Below, in pieces: positions 25,801 through 36,557 of a DNA stretch of 64,000 bases (positions are counted from its first letter, which is position 1; each line of letters opens with the position of its first letter). A program made the position numbers and the translations under genes. A model generated the notes under the pieces. The model was not told the origin of the DNA, searched no databases, and saw nothing but the letters and a program-made list of their open reading frames with translations. The DNA lies in contig JABELC010000012.1 of assembly GCA_028455995.1 (NCBI GenBank), positions 434,001-498,000 on the forward strand, given 5' to 3'. The stretch comes from Scleromitrula shiraiana. Taxonomy: Eukaryota; Ascomycota; Leotiomycetes; Helotiales; Sclerotiniaceae.

Positions 25801-26105
25801 AGTTGGATGTACCAATGTATAGTTACACATTCAGCTTTTAACGCCGCAATAATTTATCATCAACACATCAACCTTCTCTTCTTTCTTCCTAGTATTGAAT
25901 ATATATTGAACTTTGTTTAACTCATCAAGTGATTAAACGCTACTTAAGTTGTCACTATTCCCACCATCACGACGGGATATCTCCATCTTATCTCGCATCC
26001 TCTCATCACGAGCTACTAAGTTGGTCTCACTTCTCTTTCTCTTGGTATTGATATCCAAATCTTCACATTTAATCTCTACTTCGAAAAAAAAAACCACACA
26101 AAAAA
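22864..26105. other. 3.2-kb gene-poor stretch
   Basis: No frame in this interval shows domain features or a convincing exon structure. Open frames at 23880-24125, 24324-24575 and 25403-25648 are short and of ordinary composition. The last 250 bases contain CT-rich tracts and a TTTAACTCATC segment typical of a fungal promoter for the gene at 26106. Confidence 0.5.
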
Positions 26106-27406
26106 ATGACGGGTCAATTTTCAACGATTGATCCAGTTCGTTGCAAACACTATGCTCGATTCATGTCCGATCTCACATTAACAGAAGCAAACATCATCTT
26201 CTGGTTTCTGTTCGTTTTCGTCCTCGCTCTAATGTGTATCGCATCTATACAACATCATAAGTAAATTCCCCCTTCCTTCCCCCCAACCCATTTATCATCC
26301 ACCACCCCACTAACCTCTCCCCCCCATCTAGATCCGCAGCCCTCACCCTCCCACCCAACCCCACCCCCCACACCCACCACACCATCCGCCTCCGCCGCAT
26401 CCACCACCTCACCATCGCCACCCTCTGCTTCACGCTAACGCTCCCCTCCATAATCCTCGAAGCCTTCGCCCTCTTCAACATCGAATACTGCGACGGCGAA
26501 GACCTCATGCAATTGTACTGGGGCTTCTGGTCGATTCTACAGGTGGGCTCGCTGATCGCGATTCTGGGCGTTATGCTGCAGTTTTGGATTGTGTTGGGGG
26601 AGGTGGACACGCCGAGTTGGGCGGTGGCGCTCGGGACGCCGGTGCTGGTTTTTGCGGCGGGCGGGTGGATTGGGAGACATGTTTGGAAGGGGGTGGGGGG
26701 GTGGTGTGGCGGTGGGAAATGTATGGGGAGACGTATGAGGAGGGGGAGAGGAGAAAAGGATGGGGAGGAAACGGATGTGGAGAGGGGGATTGTAGGGTCG
26801 GATGGAGAAGAGGAAGAGGAGGAAAAAACTTGCTTTGAGAGGTGGATTACTTGGGGGTATGTATCATTTCTATTTTTCACCATCCCATCCCATCTTATCC
26901 TATCCCATCGTATCCTATCCCATCTTATCCTATCCCATCCTATCCACCAATCCATCCAACCATCCACTAACCCAAACCAGACCACCCCATCCCTCCCCAA
27001 ACAAAAACATCCACAAAAACACCCCCACCCCATCCCACCTCTTCACTCGTGATCTCTCCCGAGCGTAAGTCCTCTCTCTCCCAACATCACCATCACCATC
27101 AACATTATCATCCCCTCCACCAGCCATCCCACCATGACACTTAATAAGCCACTGCACTGCCCCATCCATCCATCCATCCATCCATCCATCCATCCATCCA
27201 TCCATCCAACTTCAAATTGAAATCACTAACACTAATAACAATAACAACAGAACGACCATCTCCCCACCAACATTAACATCCTCACCCACATCCTCGCCCA
27301 CATCCTCGCCCACATCCTCACTTCACCCTCAACAGGGCGGTTTGAGGAGGGGTTCTACATTTTAATGGTGGCGTGGATAGCGATTTGGTATGTTATGAGT
27401 TTTTGA
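26106..27406 (+). CDS. Multi-pass membrane protein of unknown function
   Basis: Exon 1 (26106-26260) encodes [10 protein letters not shown] and a first helix ([19 protein letters not shown]). An intron at 26261-26331 leads to exon 2 with helices [37 protein letters not shown] and [16 protein letters not shown], then a basic, Glu-rich loop. The 3' end is unsure. One solution uses a donor at 26861 and the acceptor at 27250, adding [11 protein letters not shown] and a last helix [17 protein letters not shown] with stop at 27404-27406. Another puts a short exon at 26981-27064 and ends near 27363. The 3' introns are packed with microsatellites. No family was recognised. Confidence 0.6.
26879..26946. 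repeat. CCCAT/TATCC pentamer repeat
   Basis: Imperfect alternation of CCCATCC and TATCC units within a presumed intron of the membrane protein gene. Confidence 0.85.
27162..27208. repeat. CATC tetranucleotide microsatellite
   Basis: About twelve uninterrupted copies of CATC, followed within 100 bases by a separate CACATCCTCGCC triplicate at 27279-27322. Confidence 0.95.
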
Positions 27407-28575
27407 TTAATTGATTGATTGATTGATTAATTAATCAATAAAAGAAAAGAAAAGAAAAGAAAAGAAAAGAGAGAAAGAAAAAACAACACAACACAAACAA
27501 CATCAACAACAAAAATCCCTTCCTTCCCAATCGGGACTAGGTAGACGAAGGAATTAATTAATGAATTAATTAATTCACGGGGTGGTGGATGGTGATGGTA
27601 GGTTTTTTTAATGGATGTTGGGTTATAGATAGTTTGGTTTGCTGGGTGCGGGGTGCGGGGTATGCTCAAGTGCTGAGCTGTTCTGTTACCTTGTTGAGCT
27701 GTTACCTGGATTGATGGATGGATACATACATAGATATAATAACCTCCGAGTCGGGTGTTTGGGTTTGGGATAGAGATAGAGATAGAGATAGAGATAGATA
27801 GAGATAGAGATACTCGTACAAGGAGTATGTATTGAGAGTCTGAAGCCTGAAGTCTGAGGAAGGATGGAAACTTAAAAGGACTCGGACTCGGACTCGGAAT
27901 GAGAATGAGAAGGAAATGAATTATGAATTATGGATATGAATAGCATGATGAATATGAATATAAACACAAAATCCAGCTTTTAACTTCAAGTGTGAATATA
28001 TATATCGATTTTAATTTCCATTTGAGGAGGTTAGATTTAAGATATCTAATATGTATCTACTAGTAATACACAGAGAGCTAGTAGCTTAGCGAAGTAATAC
28101 ATACATACATCCATCCATCCATCCATCACATTTAACTTAAAAGCAAATGTCAAGAACTTGAATGTAGATACTAGTAATAAGAATCGGAATCAATATACTT
28201 GTATTACTAGTAAAGTAAAGTAACATATTTAAACTCTCATTGCTAACTGTATGTATGTACGTATGTACGTATGTATATAGGTACTACTACTCTGTAAATA
28301 GATAGATGAATAAACGCCTAATTCCATCCCATCCCATCCCATCCCATCCTATCCCATCCCATCCCATTACATTCCATTCCAAATTTGATTCTCAATTCCA
28401 CTCCGATTCCAAGATAGATGAAAGTAGATACCCTAGAAGACAAACAAACAAACAAACAAACTACAAATAGATTAAATGAGTTCGTGAAAAATTAGAACAT
28501 CATCGTTGTCCAATAATATCAAAGGGTATCTTTCATCACCTCCTCCCCAACCCAAACAAACCCCACCATCGCAAG
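27407..28575. other. Microsatellite-dense intergenic stretch
   Basis: Between a membrane-protein gene and the 3' end of the cysteine dioxygenase gene. It contains AAAAG repeats (27438-27472), GATAGA repeats (27773-27811), CATC copies (28106-28127), CCCAT copies (28322-28377) and ACAA copies (28440-28462). No gene is evident. Confidence 0.7.
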
Positions 28576-29834
28576 CTAAGCAAGAGGATCCACAACCCCC
28601 CTCACAGAATCATATGCTCCCTGTACGACATGAGTCTTTTTTCCTGTTTCAGGATCGAAAATGTGGCAGCCTCGCATGGCGGCTCCGGGGGGTGTGTAGA
28701 CTAGTTTTTTTCGTTAGTTATACTTGAAGTTTTTATTTCGTGAGGGGGGGTTGGAAGGGAGAGAGTGACAGGGAGAGATGGGAGTTGGGAGTCGGGTGAT
28801 GGGGGTGTAGGAAAGTCAAAGCGAGGACGAAAAGGAAATAGGAGAGTGAGAGAGGATAAACGCAGAGGGGTAAGGAAAGGTAAAAGCAGATAAACTTACG
28901 ATGTAGAGAAACCGCATATTCAGTCACACTAGGATTATCAATAGAATGAAGACCCATCTGAATGACCCATTAGTTAGATAAATTCGCGAGTGATCCAATA
29001 ATAAAGTAAACGAGAAAAAATATCTCAAGAGTCATATCATATCATATCATGTCATATCACAACAATAAAAAAAAGAAAATGTTAACAAACCTGATCACAC
29101 ATATACGCCACCCTCCCCTCTCTATACTCCCTCACCCCATCAACCTGCATCTCCCTCTCTACCATCCCTCCCATCCCCACACTCCTATCCTCTGGCATAA
29201 CCCACCTAGTCTCCCTCAGGCCGCCCCCCAAAATCCTCATCAAACAATGACTATCCGCATGATCATGCACCTTACTACCCAAACCCGGCGTCCAAACCAA
29301 CATCAGCAGATTAAACACACCCTCGACTTCGGCGACCAGGTTGCGCGTGTATTGTTTGTTGGGGTTGCGGTGGGCGTATTTTTGCCAGTCGCTGGGGTTT
29401 GAGGTGTAGGCGCGGAGGAGGGTGGTTAGAGTGGGGAGGTGTGGGGTGGAGGTGTTGGTTAGGGAGTGGGTTAGAGATGTTATGAGGGTTTCGAAGGGGT
29501 TGGTTGTTGTGGTCGTGGGCGTGGATGTGGTTATAGGGGGGATACTGGTTATGACTGGATAGTGAGTGGGAAAACCTAGATAGAAGATTGATCGGTTAGA
29601 TAATGAATTATCGGTATTTTTAAATTTTAGATTTATCGAAGAGTACAATATACCTCGTGGTAAATAATTGGTATTTGGTTGTTGAATTGTTTCCAACGAC
29701 GTGGATTTTCTGGTTGTACCGGTAAGACCACGATTTGCAATTATAGGCGAAAAAGTTGGTTTGACAGTCTTTGACAATTTAGTACGTAAAGTACGAGTTG
29801 CAGTTGCTAGTGCTTTGATATTAGATGAAGGCAT
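28576..29834 (-). CDS. Cysteine dioxygenase
   Basis: Four exons (29834-29654, 29575-29091, 28957-28900, 28700-28576) encode about 282 residues. The cupin iron site KVHDHADSHCLMRIL supplies the first two His ligands and the Cys of the Cys-Tyr crosslink (about residues 164, 166, 171). The third His is in MGLHSIDNPS and the crosslink Tyr in SLHLYTPP, which forms across the last intron. The C-terminus GCHIFDPETGKKTHV is characteristic. The enzyme oxidises cysteine to cysteine sulfinate, the entry to taurine and sulfate formation. The N-terminus is long, basic, and Ser/Thr rich with no acidic residues before about position 45, so it may be a mitochondrial presequence. An in-frame Met lies 17 codons upstream (29885). 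The gene looks intact. Confidence 0.92.
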
Positions 29835-30303
29835 TTTGGTTATGTGGTTTTTCAGAAGGGAATCAAGAAATTTCAAAGTATTCAAAAATTGGGTTATTTG
29901 ATAGATGATAGAATGAAGAAAGAGAAGAGAAGAGAAGAAAAGAGAAGAAAAAAGAGAAATTTAACAGAGAAGGAGTGAGGAGGAGTAAGAAGTCAAGAAA
30001 GAAAATGAGTGAGTGGATTTAATAATAAACGCCAATCAATCAATTACTCGAGTTATAGTGGTGGAAATAAATAATAATAAATAAATATGTTGGTAAACCG
30101 GGTAATTTTTTTTTGAAGTATGACCGGAATCGGATGGGCCATAACTGGAAGGTACGATAGATGTAAAGTTGTTTAAAAGATCATGATAACCTTAAAAAAA
30201 AAAAAAGGATAATCAATTCCATCATGATATAGAACTTTTCCCTTCCAAAAGCCATCGAGTCCCTTTGAATTATTATCCGGTCCTTTCCAAAAATTGAATA
30301 ATG

Positions 30304-30339
<36 letters not shown>

Positions 30340-31668
30340 TCAATCAATTAATTCATTCATATAGATTGCTTTCCAATTCCTCCATCAATTTCGTTTTGAA
30401 TTTCTCCTTTAATTCATTTGCATATTGATTTGAAACATCCCATCGCGATCCCTCCCCCCTCCCCCCCAACATAATCGATTCACTTTTTGTGTGAGTGCAC
30501 GCGCGTTGATCCCCACAGACAGATCATAATATTTGTCACCGCTTCTTACTCTTTAAACCTTGAAAGGTTATCTTGCAGAGATCATCTGTTCATCAATTTC
30601 GTAATGAAAATAAAATCGACGATAATGATAATTAATTTATCTGCTCCATGAATGGTGAATGGGTGGAAAGGAAAGATAATAATCAATTCCGACTCCGGAG
30701 TTGATAATATGAATGCAAGAACTTCATTCATTCTTATCCAATCCAACCCAGTCCAATTTCATGTGTAACACCTTCCTTCTTTCCTTCCTTCCTTCCCATG
30801 ATTCATTCTCAACCCACCTAGAAAACCTCAGGCCAGAAGTATAACCATTCATTAATCGAATGAAGGCATAATGAAAAGAAAACCCTTTCATAGAAGAAGT
30901 GCATCCAATAGATGATATTTCCACTCCAACCAATCACCATCCGTAAATCATTCCCAAGTGGAACCTTCTTCATCCATGATTCTCATACAATTTCATCCTT
31001 CTTCCTGAATTAAACCAACCTCAAAACATGTTGAAAAAACATAAACTTTTCGGTTCAAATTCGTATGTATCGATTACGACGTAAGAGATGTTATAGAAGA
31101 AAAAGCAAAAAATTCTATCGAGGGAAAGATGGTTTTATTATATTTGGTTGAACTATGAAAGAGGATCATAACGCTAAGGGAGACATGGGCGATGGTGCAA
31201 ATTCACGTGGTATGAGGTTATTATTTTGGAATTTTGGAGGAACATCATTGTCATGTGGGATAGAGATGAGGGCTAAGATTTATGATACTTTCTTATTATG
31301 ATAAAGTTTAATTCAGGTACCTTACAACAAATATCTAGTTCATCATACAATTCCACATCATCTCTCTATTTTCAACTCGCGAATTTTCCAACAGTATACA
31401 CGTGATCAATCGCTTTTGGTGACAGATACCGAGCACGGTCCGATCCAACACTCACGTGAAGATAAGAAAGTCCCGGCCCGATACGATAAGAATATTTTTA
31501 TCTCACTCCACTAATTACATCATCAACCAAAAAATCCGAACCCATCACATCACATCAAATCACATCACATACATCACATTACATACATCAATCACATCGC
31601 CCTTTTCCCTCCTCTTTCCTCTCTCCCTCTAATCCTCCCTATACTATATACAACGCACATAAGAAAAA
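29835..31668. other. Divergent promoter region, no gene
   Basis: Lies between the start of the cysteine dioxygenase gene and the start of the next plus-strand gene. It holds GAGAAGA repeats near 29930, an ATAATG microsatellite at 30297-30340, and CACATCA repeats near 31545-31590 just before the next start. Two CACGTGA-type E-box motifs occur near 31400 and 31453. Confidence 0.55.
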
Positions 31669-32680
31669 ATGCCTATCCTCCGTACCGCTGTCCGCAGCGC
31701 CGCCCGTAAGTATATCTACTAAACTCCCTAATTCTACCCCTTCCGCTCGCAATTCTCATTCGCATATCTCACCCTCTCCACCCCGTACCTTCTCCATCCT
31801 CGTCCAACTACTCCCCTTGGGCTCCCATTTCCCCTCTCTCTTTCCACACAAACAACTAACATTCTATGCTATTCTCATCTAGTCCTCGGAGCCACAACAG
31901 CAACCGCCATAACCCTCTACCTCTCGCCCTCAAAATTCGTCCCCTTCTCCGCAAACGACCCCATCCTCTCATCAAAAGCCTACAGACAACAAAATCCAAA
32001 CGGAAACCCCGCTGTAGCCGATCTTTGCATTAGGAAAATAAAATTGGAGAAGATTAAACCGCATTTGTTAGAGAAGGAGGGTGAGGGTAAATTGGTGGAG
32101 GCGCTTTGTCAGGGAGTTTGGGGTGGTTGGGGTAGATTTATTTCTTCTTTTATTTCTTATTCATGGCTGGAGTCTTGGGATTTTGGGAAATAGGACTTGA
32201 GACATACTTGCGGTTGAAACTGAGTTCTAGATTGGAAATGGAAAAGAAGAAATCATGAACACAATACTAACATACCCTCTAGGATTCGCCTATCAGCGCA
32301 GCTACCTCTCCAAAAAATACCAAAACACCACCACCACATCCCACCAACTCTGGGAACCCTCCTCCCTACAAACATCCACCTACCCCCTCGGCACCCAGCT
32401 AACCGACCATTTCGAAGTCGTCTCCAAAACGCCCCATTCTATCGTCTTCCGCTGTGGTGATTCCCCCTTGGTAACTGGGGTACGGGATTCAGATGGCTTG
32501 TTTGAGATTACCGCGAGGGTTGATAGGGAGGAGGGTGTTGTCGTTTGTGGTTTGAAGAGTGTGTTTTTTAAGGGGACGGGGAGGGAGACTGAGAAACCCA
32601 TGCCGGGATATGTGGAGTGGGCGCATAGGATTTATACGAGGGTTTTTATGGAGAGTGCGGTGGGGAATTTGTGTATGTGA
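31669..32680 (+). CDS. Conserved fungal protein of unknown function
   Basis: Three exons (31669-31705, 31883-32131, 32283-32680) give 227 residues. The first intron (31706-31882) has GTAAGT and TCTAG ends; the second (32132-32282) has a GTAGAT donor. The N-terminus has one hydrophobic stretch (LLGATTATAITLYLSP), followed by FSANDPIL, LCIRKIKL and CQGVWGG. After the second intron come FAYQRSYLSKKYQ, QLWEPSSL, THFEVV-like TDHFEVVSKTPHSIVFRCGDS and GLFEITARV, and an amphipathic end. I have the impression of a widespread fungal family with no assigned activity; I cannot name it. The hydrophobic N-terminus suggests membrane or mitochondrial association. Confidence 0.75.
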
Positions 32681-33177
32681 GGCATGAGGGTGGAAGGAGT
32701 GTGAGGTGGAATGAGGGTGGTGACTTTAAAGGGGAGTTGGAGTTGGGCGGGATTGGATGGGATGGCATGGCATGGGATGGAGTAGGTGTAATTGGATATA
32801 AAGAGATGCATAGGATATTTGTGGAATACATGAGATACCAATTGAAGGATCAAGAGGGATTCAAGAGAAAGAAAGAGATACATACATACATACATACCCC
32901 TATCAACACAACCCATATAAACACCACCGCGCATCCCCCCATATTCCCTCACATATCTGCAATTCCACCCGTTGATTATTCTATCAATACATGAATGAGG
33001 TCAATTCCGTCGCTTTCCTTCTGTGCAGACTCGAAAATTCACTCTTTTTACATTCACTATGGTCCCTTGTTTCTAGATGCTATTGGTGCGGGATAAAATC
33101 TGGGGTTGTTTGATTTTTCAATTTTTTTTTTTACTTTGCGGATTCGTGTTTGTGTTTTTTTTTTTTCTCTGGCTTGG

Positions 33178-33224
33178 AGATGGAGATGGTGATGGAGATG
33201 GAGATGGAGATGGAGATGGAGATG
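33178..33224. repeat. GGAGAT hexanucleotide repeat
   Basis: About eight near-perfect GGAGAT units, one of them GGTGAT, close to poly-T tracts at 33121 and 33157. Confidence 0.9.
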
Positions 33225-33267
33225 AATTTTCTGGTACATATTCGATATCTTTGATTCATTGCTTTGT

Positions 33268-33611
33268 ATTTATATTTATATTTATATTCATATTCATATT
33301 TATATTTATATTTATATTTATATTTATATTTATATTTATATTATATTTATATTTATATTTATATTTATATTTATATTTATATTTATATTTATATTTATAT
33401 TTATATTTATATTTATATTTATATTTATATTTATATTTATATTTATATTTATATTTATATTTATATTTATATTTATATTATATTTATATTATATTTATAT
33501 TTATATTTATATTTATATTTATATTTATATTTATATTTATATTTATATTTATATTTATATTTATATTTATATTTATATTTATATTCATATTCATATTCAT
33601 ATTTATATTAA
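33268..33611. repeat. Long TATATT hexanucleotide satellite (about 340 bp)
   Basis: Some 57 copies of a six-base unit (TATATT/ATTTAT) with only a few changes: TATTCA variants at both edges and two one-unit contractions (TATATTATATT) near 33340 and 33480. Near-perfect periodicity over this length marks it as a highly unstable locus. Reading frames through it give only Phe-Ile or Tyr-Leu repeats and are not genes. Confidence 0.97.
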
Positions 33612-34119
33612 TGTTCACTCGACCGCTATTATACTTCTAGTACGAATTGATGATATTCTCACCGATGCAAATTCCATAACCAATATCATCAACTCATCTT
33701 TATTCCCACATGTTCAATTCCTCAACCAATGCTTGCCCGATGATTTTTCTCGTAGCTCTCAGAAAGAAATCATATATTTGATATGATTATCCATCGCGCA
33801 CTCTTGTTATTGATTTCCTAATTCCTCGCTCGGGAGCACCATATACCCAGTTTGATTCCTCTCCATCAAGAATATGATCGATAGTATTCCCGCTTTATGA
33901 AATATGATCTCATAGTAATTCCACATGCCGTTTGGTAAATACAGTGATGGCAACAGTACGGCATAACGCAAGAACGGCGCGGAAGGTACGCCTGCCGTCG
34001 TGGTCGAGGCAGCTGCTCCATGATTCTTGTGCGTCTTCGCTTCGTCTTCTCTTCGGATTTCAATTGTAGCTCTGTTGATCCAAGATCTATCTTAGCATTC
34101 CTCATACGGAGATGGTTAC

Positions 34120-34565
34120 GATCTGGTCCGCCCTATTCGGCAATAAGCCCCATTTGTAAATCGGATTACCCCATTGATCAATCGGACCTCATTGTCGAAT
34201 GGGGCATCCTATTAGTCATTTGGCTGATTCACTAATTAAATAATTTTGAAGATATATTTTTTTTAAAAAAAAATATTTTAAATTAAACTTTATTTATTAA
34301 TAAAGAAATTAATAATAAAAAAATAAAAATAAAAATATTAATATTATTTTAATTGCTTTTTAATTGTTTTAATTTTTTTAATTTTAATATTTTTAATTCT
34401 TTTGTTTCTTTATATCTTTATAAAATAAATTTAATTTTAAATCGATTGATCAATGGGATGCTTCATTCGGCAATGAGGTCCGATTGATCAATAGGGTAGT
34501 CCGATTTATCAATGGGAGAGCCCATTTGTAAATGGGAGTTATTGCTGAATGGGGCGGACCAGATC
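34120..34565. mobile_element. Non-autonomous TIR element with iterated sub-repeats and AT core
   Basis: The ends are inverted copies beginning GATCTGGTCCGCCC at left; the right end reads the same on the other strand. Similarity continues for about 100 bp through CATTCGGCAATAA-like, CCCCATTTGTAAAT and CCATTGATCAATCGGACC blocks. Each TIR is built from short palindromic units (ATTGATCAAT, CCCATTTGTAAATGGG) that recur several times. The centre (34235-34440) is almost pure A+T. Flanks read ATGGTTAC on the left and CATGTTAC on the right, which may be an imperfect 8-bp target duplication as in hAT elements. No transposase is present. It borders, and may have inserted into, the BTB relic. Confidence 0.7.
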
Positions 34566-34900
34566 CATGTTACAGACGAAGAGGAAAAGGTAACTGATTT
34601 CCCTATCTAAAAGAATTTCATCTGCCATACATCGCCTTTCTTCGACGCCGCCTATAACGGTAAATTCGTCGAGGCCGAATCACACTCTCTAGTCCTTAAT
34701 ACTTCAAAGGAAGCTTTTGGGCTGCTTCTTGATCCGAGTTGGATTCGCGTTCCATGCCCATACTGATTGCGTGCCGCTAATGCGTTCTTGTTCGGTATAT
34801 CTACGATGTCCCTCGACACTCTCATGATCCTAGTTATGCAAATCTCAACGAGATTGTTACTGCAATACTGGCTCGTTTTCTTTCACCTCCACTGACACCG
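34566..34900 (+). pseudogene. BTB-domain relic
   Basis: Starting just right of the inverted-repeat element, the strand reads a degraded BTB core: TDEEEKVTDF, then KNFICHTSPFFDAAYNGKF, FVEAESHSLVL and KEAFGLLLDPSW before a stop near 34765. Another frame continues for a while. SPFFDAA-x-NG-x-F and the EAExxSL spacing match the intact BTB gene at 12637 closely. The 5' part is missing or lies left of the element. The remaining end overlaps the ABC relic on the other strand. Confidence 0.6.
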
Positions 34901-35450
34901 CGTATGAAATTATTCCTAACTTTTGTTTCTAATGTCTTTGACAGTCCCAATGCCTTTGACAGTCCCAATGCCTTTGACAGTCCCAATGCCTCACTCGTAG
35001 ATTCCACCACGGAATTCATGTAGTTTTCGTCCAATACTCCAGAGAAATCCTAGAGATGAATGGGATTTGGCCGTTAGCCGCAAATTGTCACATTTGCCGC
35101 ATGGCCGGGAGTGGAAAATGTACGTCCCATTCCGCTTGATAAATACATCTACCGCGGAATTGTGAATATATTCGGTCGGCGGGAATACCTAGACCATTAG
35201 ACAGCTTCAACCAAGCCACTGTTGCCGCATACCTTGATAGTTGAGCTTAGCATCAGGCTTAGCATCAGGGTCCACATCAATACCATTCCTTTGGCCCGCT
35301 AGCGTTTTAACAAGAGTTGTACATCCGCTCCGAGGCCTGCCGAGCACCACAAGCATCTCACCAGTTTCAACGAGGCCCTCAAAGTCCTGGAGAATGGTGA
35401 CTCGACCTTGCGCTTTTTGTCGCTCGGATGAAAGGAATCGCGCAAGGTAT
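34834..35450 (-). pseudogene. ABC-G (PDR-type) transporter relic, first nucleotide-binding domain
   Basis: The minus strand reads RVTILQDFEGLVETGEMLVV, then a Walker A loop GRPRSGCTTLVKTLAG (expected GRPGSGCTT, so a key Gly is Arg). A degraded YQAEWDVHFP follows and then the ABC signature FIRGVSGGERKRASIAV. These are the hallmarks of fungal pleiotropic drug resistance pumps. Only about 200 of some 1,400 residues remain, with stops and frame changes between the two motifs and nothing after the signature. An 18-base tandem repeat (34936-34989) expands the segment before the signature. Former role: ATP-driven efflux at the plasma membrane. Confidence 0.82.
34936..34989. repeat. Three perfect 18-bp tandem copies
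   Basis: The unit CTTTGACAGTCCCAATGC occurs three times without change. On the minus strand it encodes repeated KALGLS inside the ABC relic, in a place where intact pumps have a single LGLS-like segment. Confidence 0.95.
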
Positions 35451-36557
35451 ATTAGGGGATCTTTTGCATATGTATGCTGCTAATCACTTTGATTTCTATG
35501 CCTATATACTGATAAATTCCTATATGCAGCTCCTAGTTTGAGCTTGCCATATTCGTCTTGATTGCTTGACGTTCTAAAAGATGAATAATAGAAGTACTGC
35601 TATGACATAATAGAAAGTTATGATGCTAGTGAACTGTGATATGTGAGTAACCGTAGACGATCCCACTATGAACAGAACTTCACACAATCCATTCTCAACC
35701 CAGGGCACATAATAACACATAACACGAGGAAAAACCAACAGTAGGTTAGTTGGTTGATTGAAAGAGGGGAATGGCCAAGACCGTGAAAAAACGATCCCCA
35801 TTTAGTTTGTACACAGACGACTTATTTTTCGATTTCCTTTCTCAAAAAAAAGATGCTCTGGTACTCATGTACCTATTTACAATTCCAGGCGTATTCCCGA
35901 ACACGGTGCCGTGCATCTCATCTATGTTAATATAACCTTATGTGCCCTCGAAAGCCGCGATGCATGTAACCCAACGAAACGAATGAAACGAATGCTTCGA
36001 AATCCCATTTGGACCCCGAGATCGTATTATTTTACTCGTAGGACTCCGGCTTTTATTTACGTGGCGTGGCGTGGCGTGGCGGGCGCGTGAATGCGGTGGG
36101 AACCCGAGTTCCCTGGCCACGAAATGCCACAGCGATTGCAGATTATGCAGCGGGTAATGAGCGATGATTCTAGTAAGCCAGCATGTCGCGTCACAGTATT
36201 GCTGTGGTGGAGACCAACCAAATTGAGATGAACCAAATTGAGATGAACGTATGTATTTGCCATGACTGCAAGAAAATATCGCTACAGACGCCCGCTATAC
36301 AAATCTAGTTACAACTAACTTCACGTCATGTCATGTCATGTCATGTCATGCATGTATGTACAGCGACATAGAATCAAAATCGATGAATAGCGCTATCTAT
36401 CTATCTATCTATCTTCTTCAACTAAACCCTTCACATCTAACCACACCCATCCATATACGCACGATTCGAAACCTTAGCACGTCTCATGAGATTGCGACGG
36501 TGCAGTGCATCGATTCAAGGATTCTGGTTCGCCGCGCCACAAATCATTTTATCTCGA
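35451..36557. other. Intergenic, no gene seen
   Basis: Contains a GTGGC pentamer run at 36060-36085, a duplicated ATTGAGATGAAC (36222-36246), CATGT copies at 36325-36352 and CTAT copies at 36393-36413. No coding features. Confidence 0.5.

Larger units (their letters stand above)
32681..34119. other. Repeat-rich intergenic stretch
   Basis: Contains a CATA repeat near 32880, a GGAGAT hexamer at 33178-33224, and the long TATATT array that follows. The 33612-34119 part has no recognisable gene. The open frames here are products of the repeats. Confidence 0.7.

Noticed and set aside
26245..27205. Long minus-strand frames over the membrane protein gene
   Set aside because: Composition (Trp/Gly/Arg runs, MDGW repeats) comes from the antisense of CATC and CCCAT repeats and of the real plus-strand exons.
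32380..32994. Frames on both strands over and after the conserved unknown gene
   Set aside because: They are antisense or downstream shadows with repeat-derived HIHTP-type composition.
33178..33611. CRISPR-like array
   Set aside because: Units are six bases with no spacers; it is a microsatellite in a eukaryotic context.
33077..33786. Long open frames of Phe-Ile, Tyr-Leu or Ile-Tyr repeats
   Set aside because: They are produced by the TATATT hexamer array, which is open in all frames; no domain or start context.
34936..34989. Plus-strand FDSPNA repeat as a coding repeat protein
   Set aside because: The reverse strand reads the ABC-G signature in frame with the repeat, so the plus-strand reading is a shadow.
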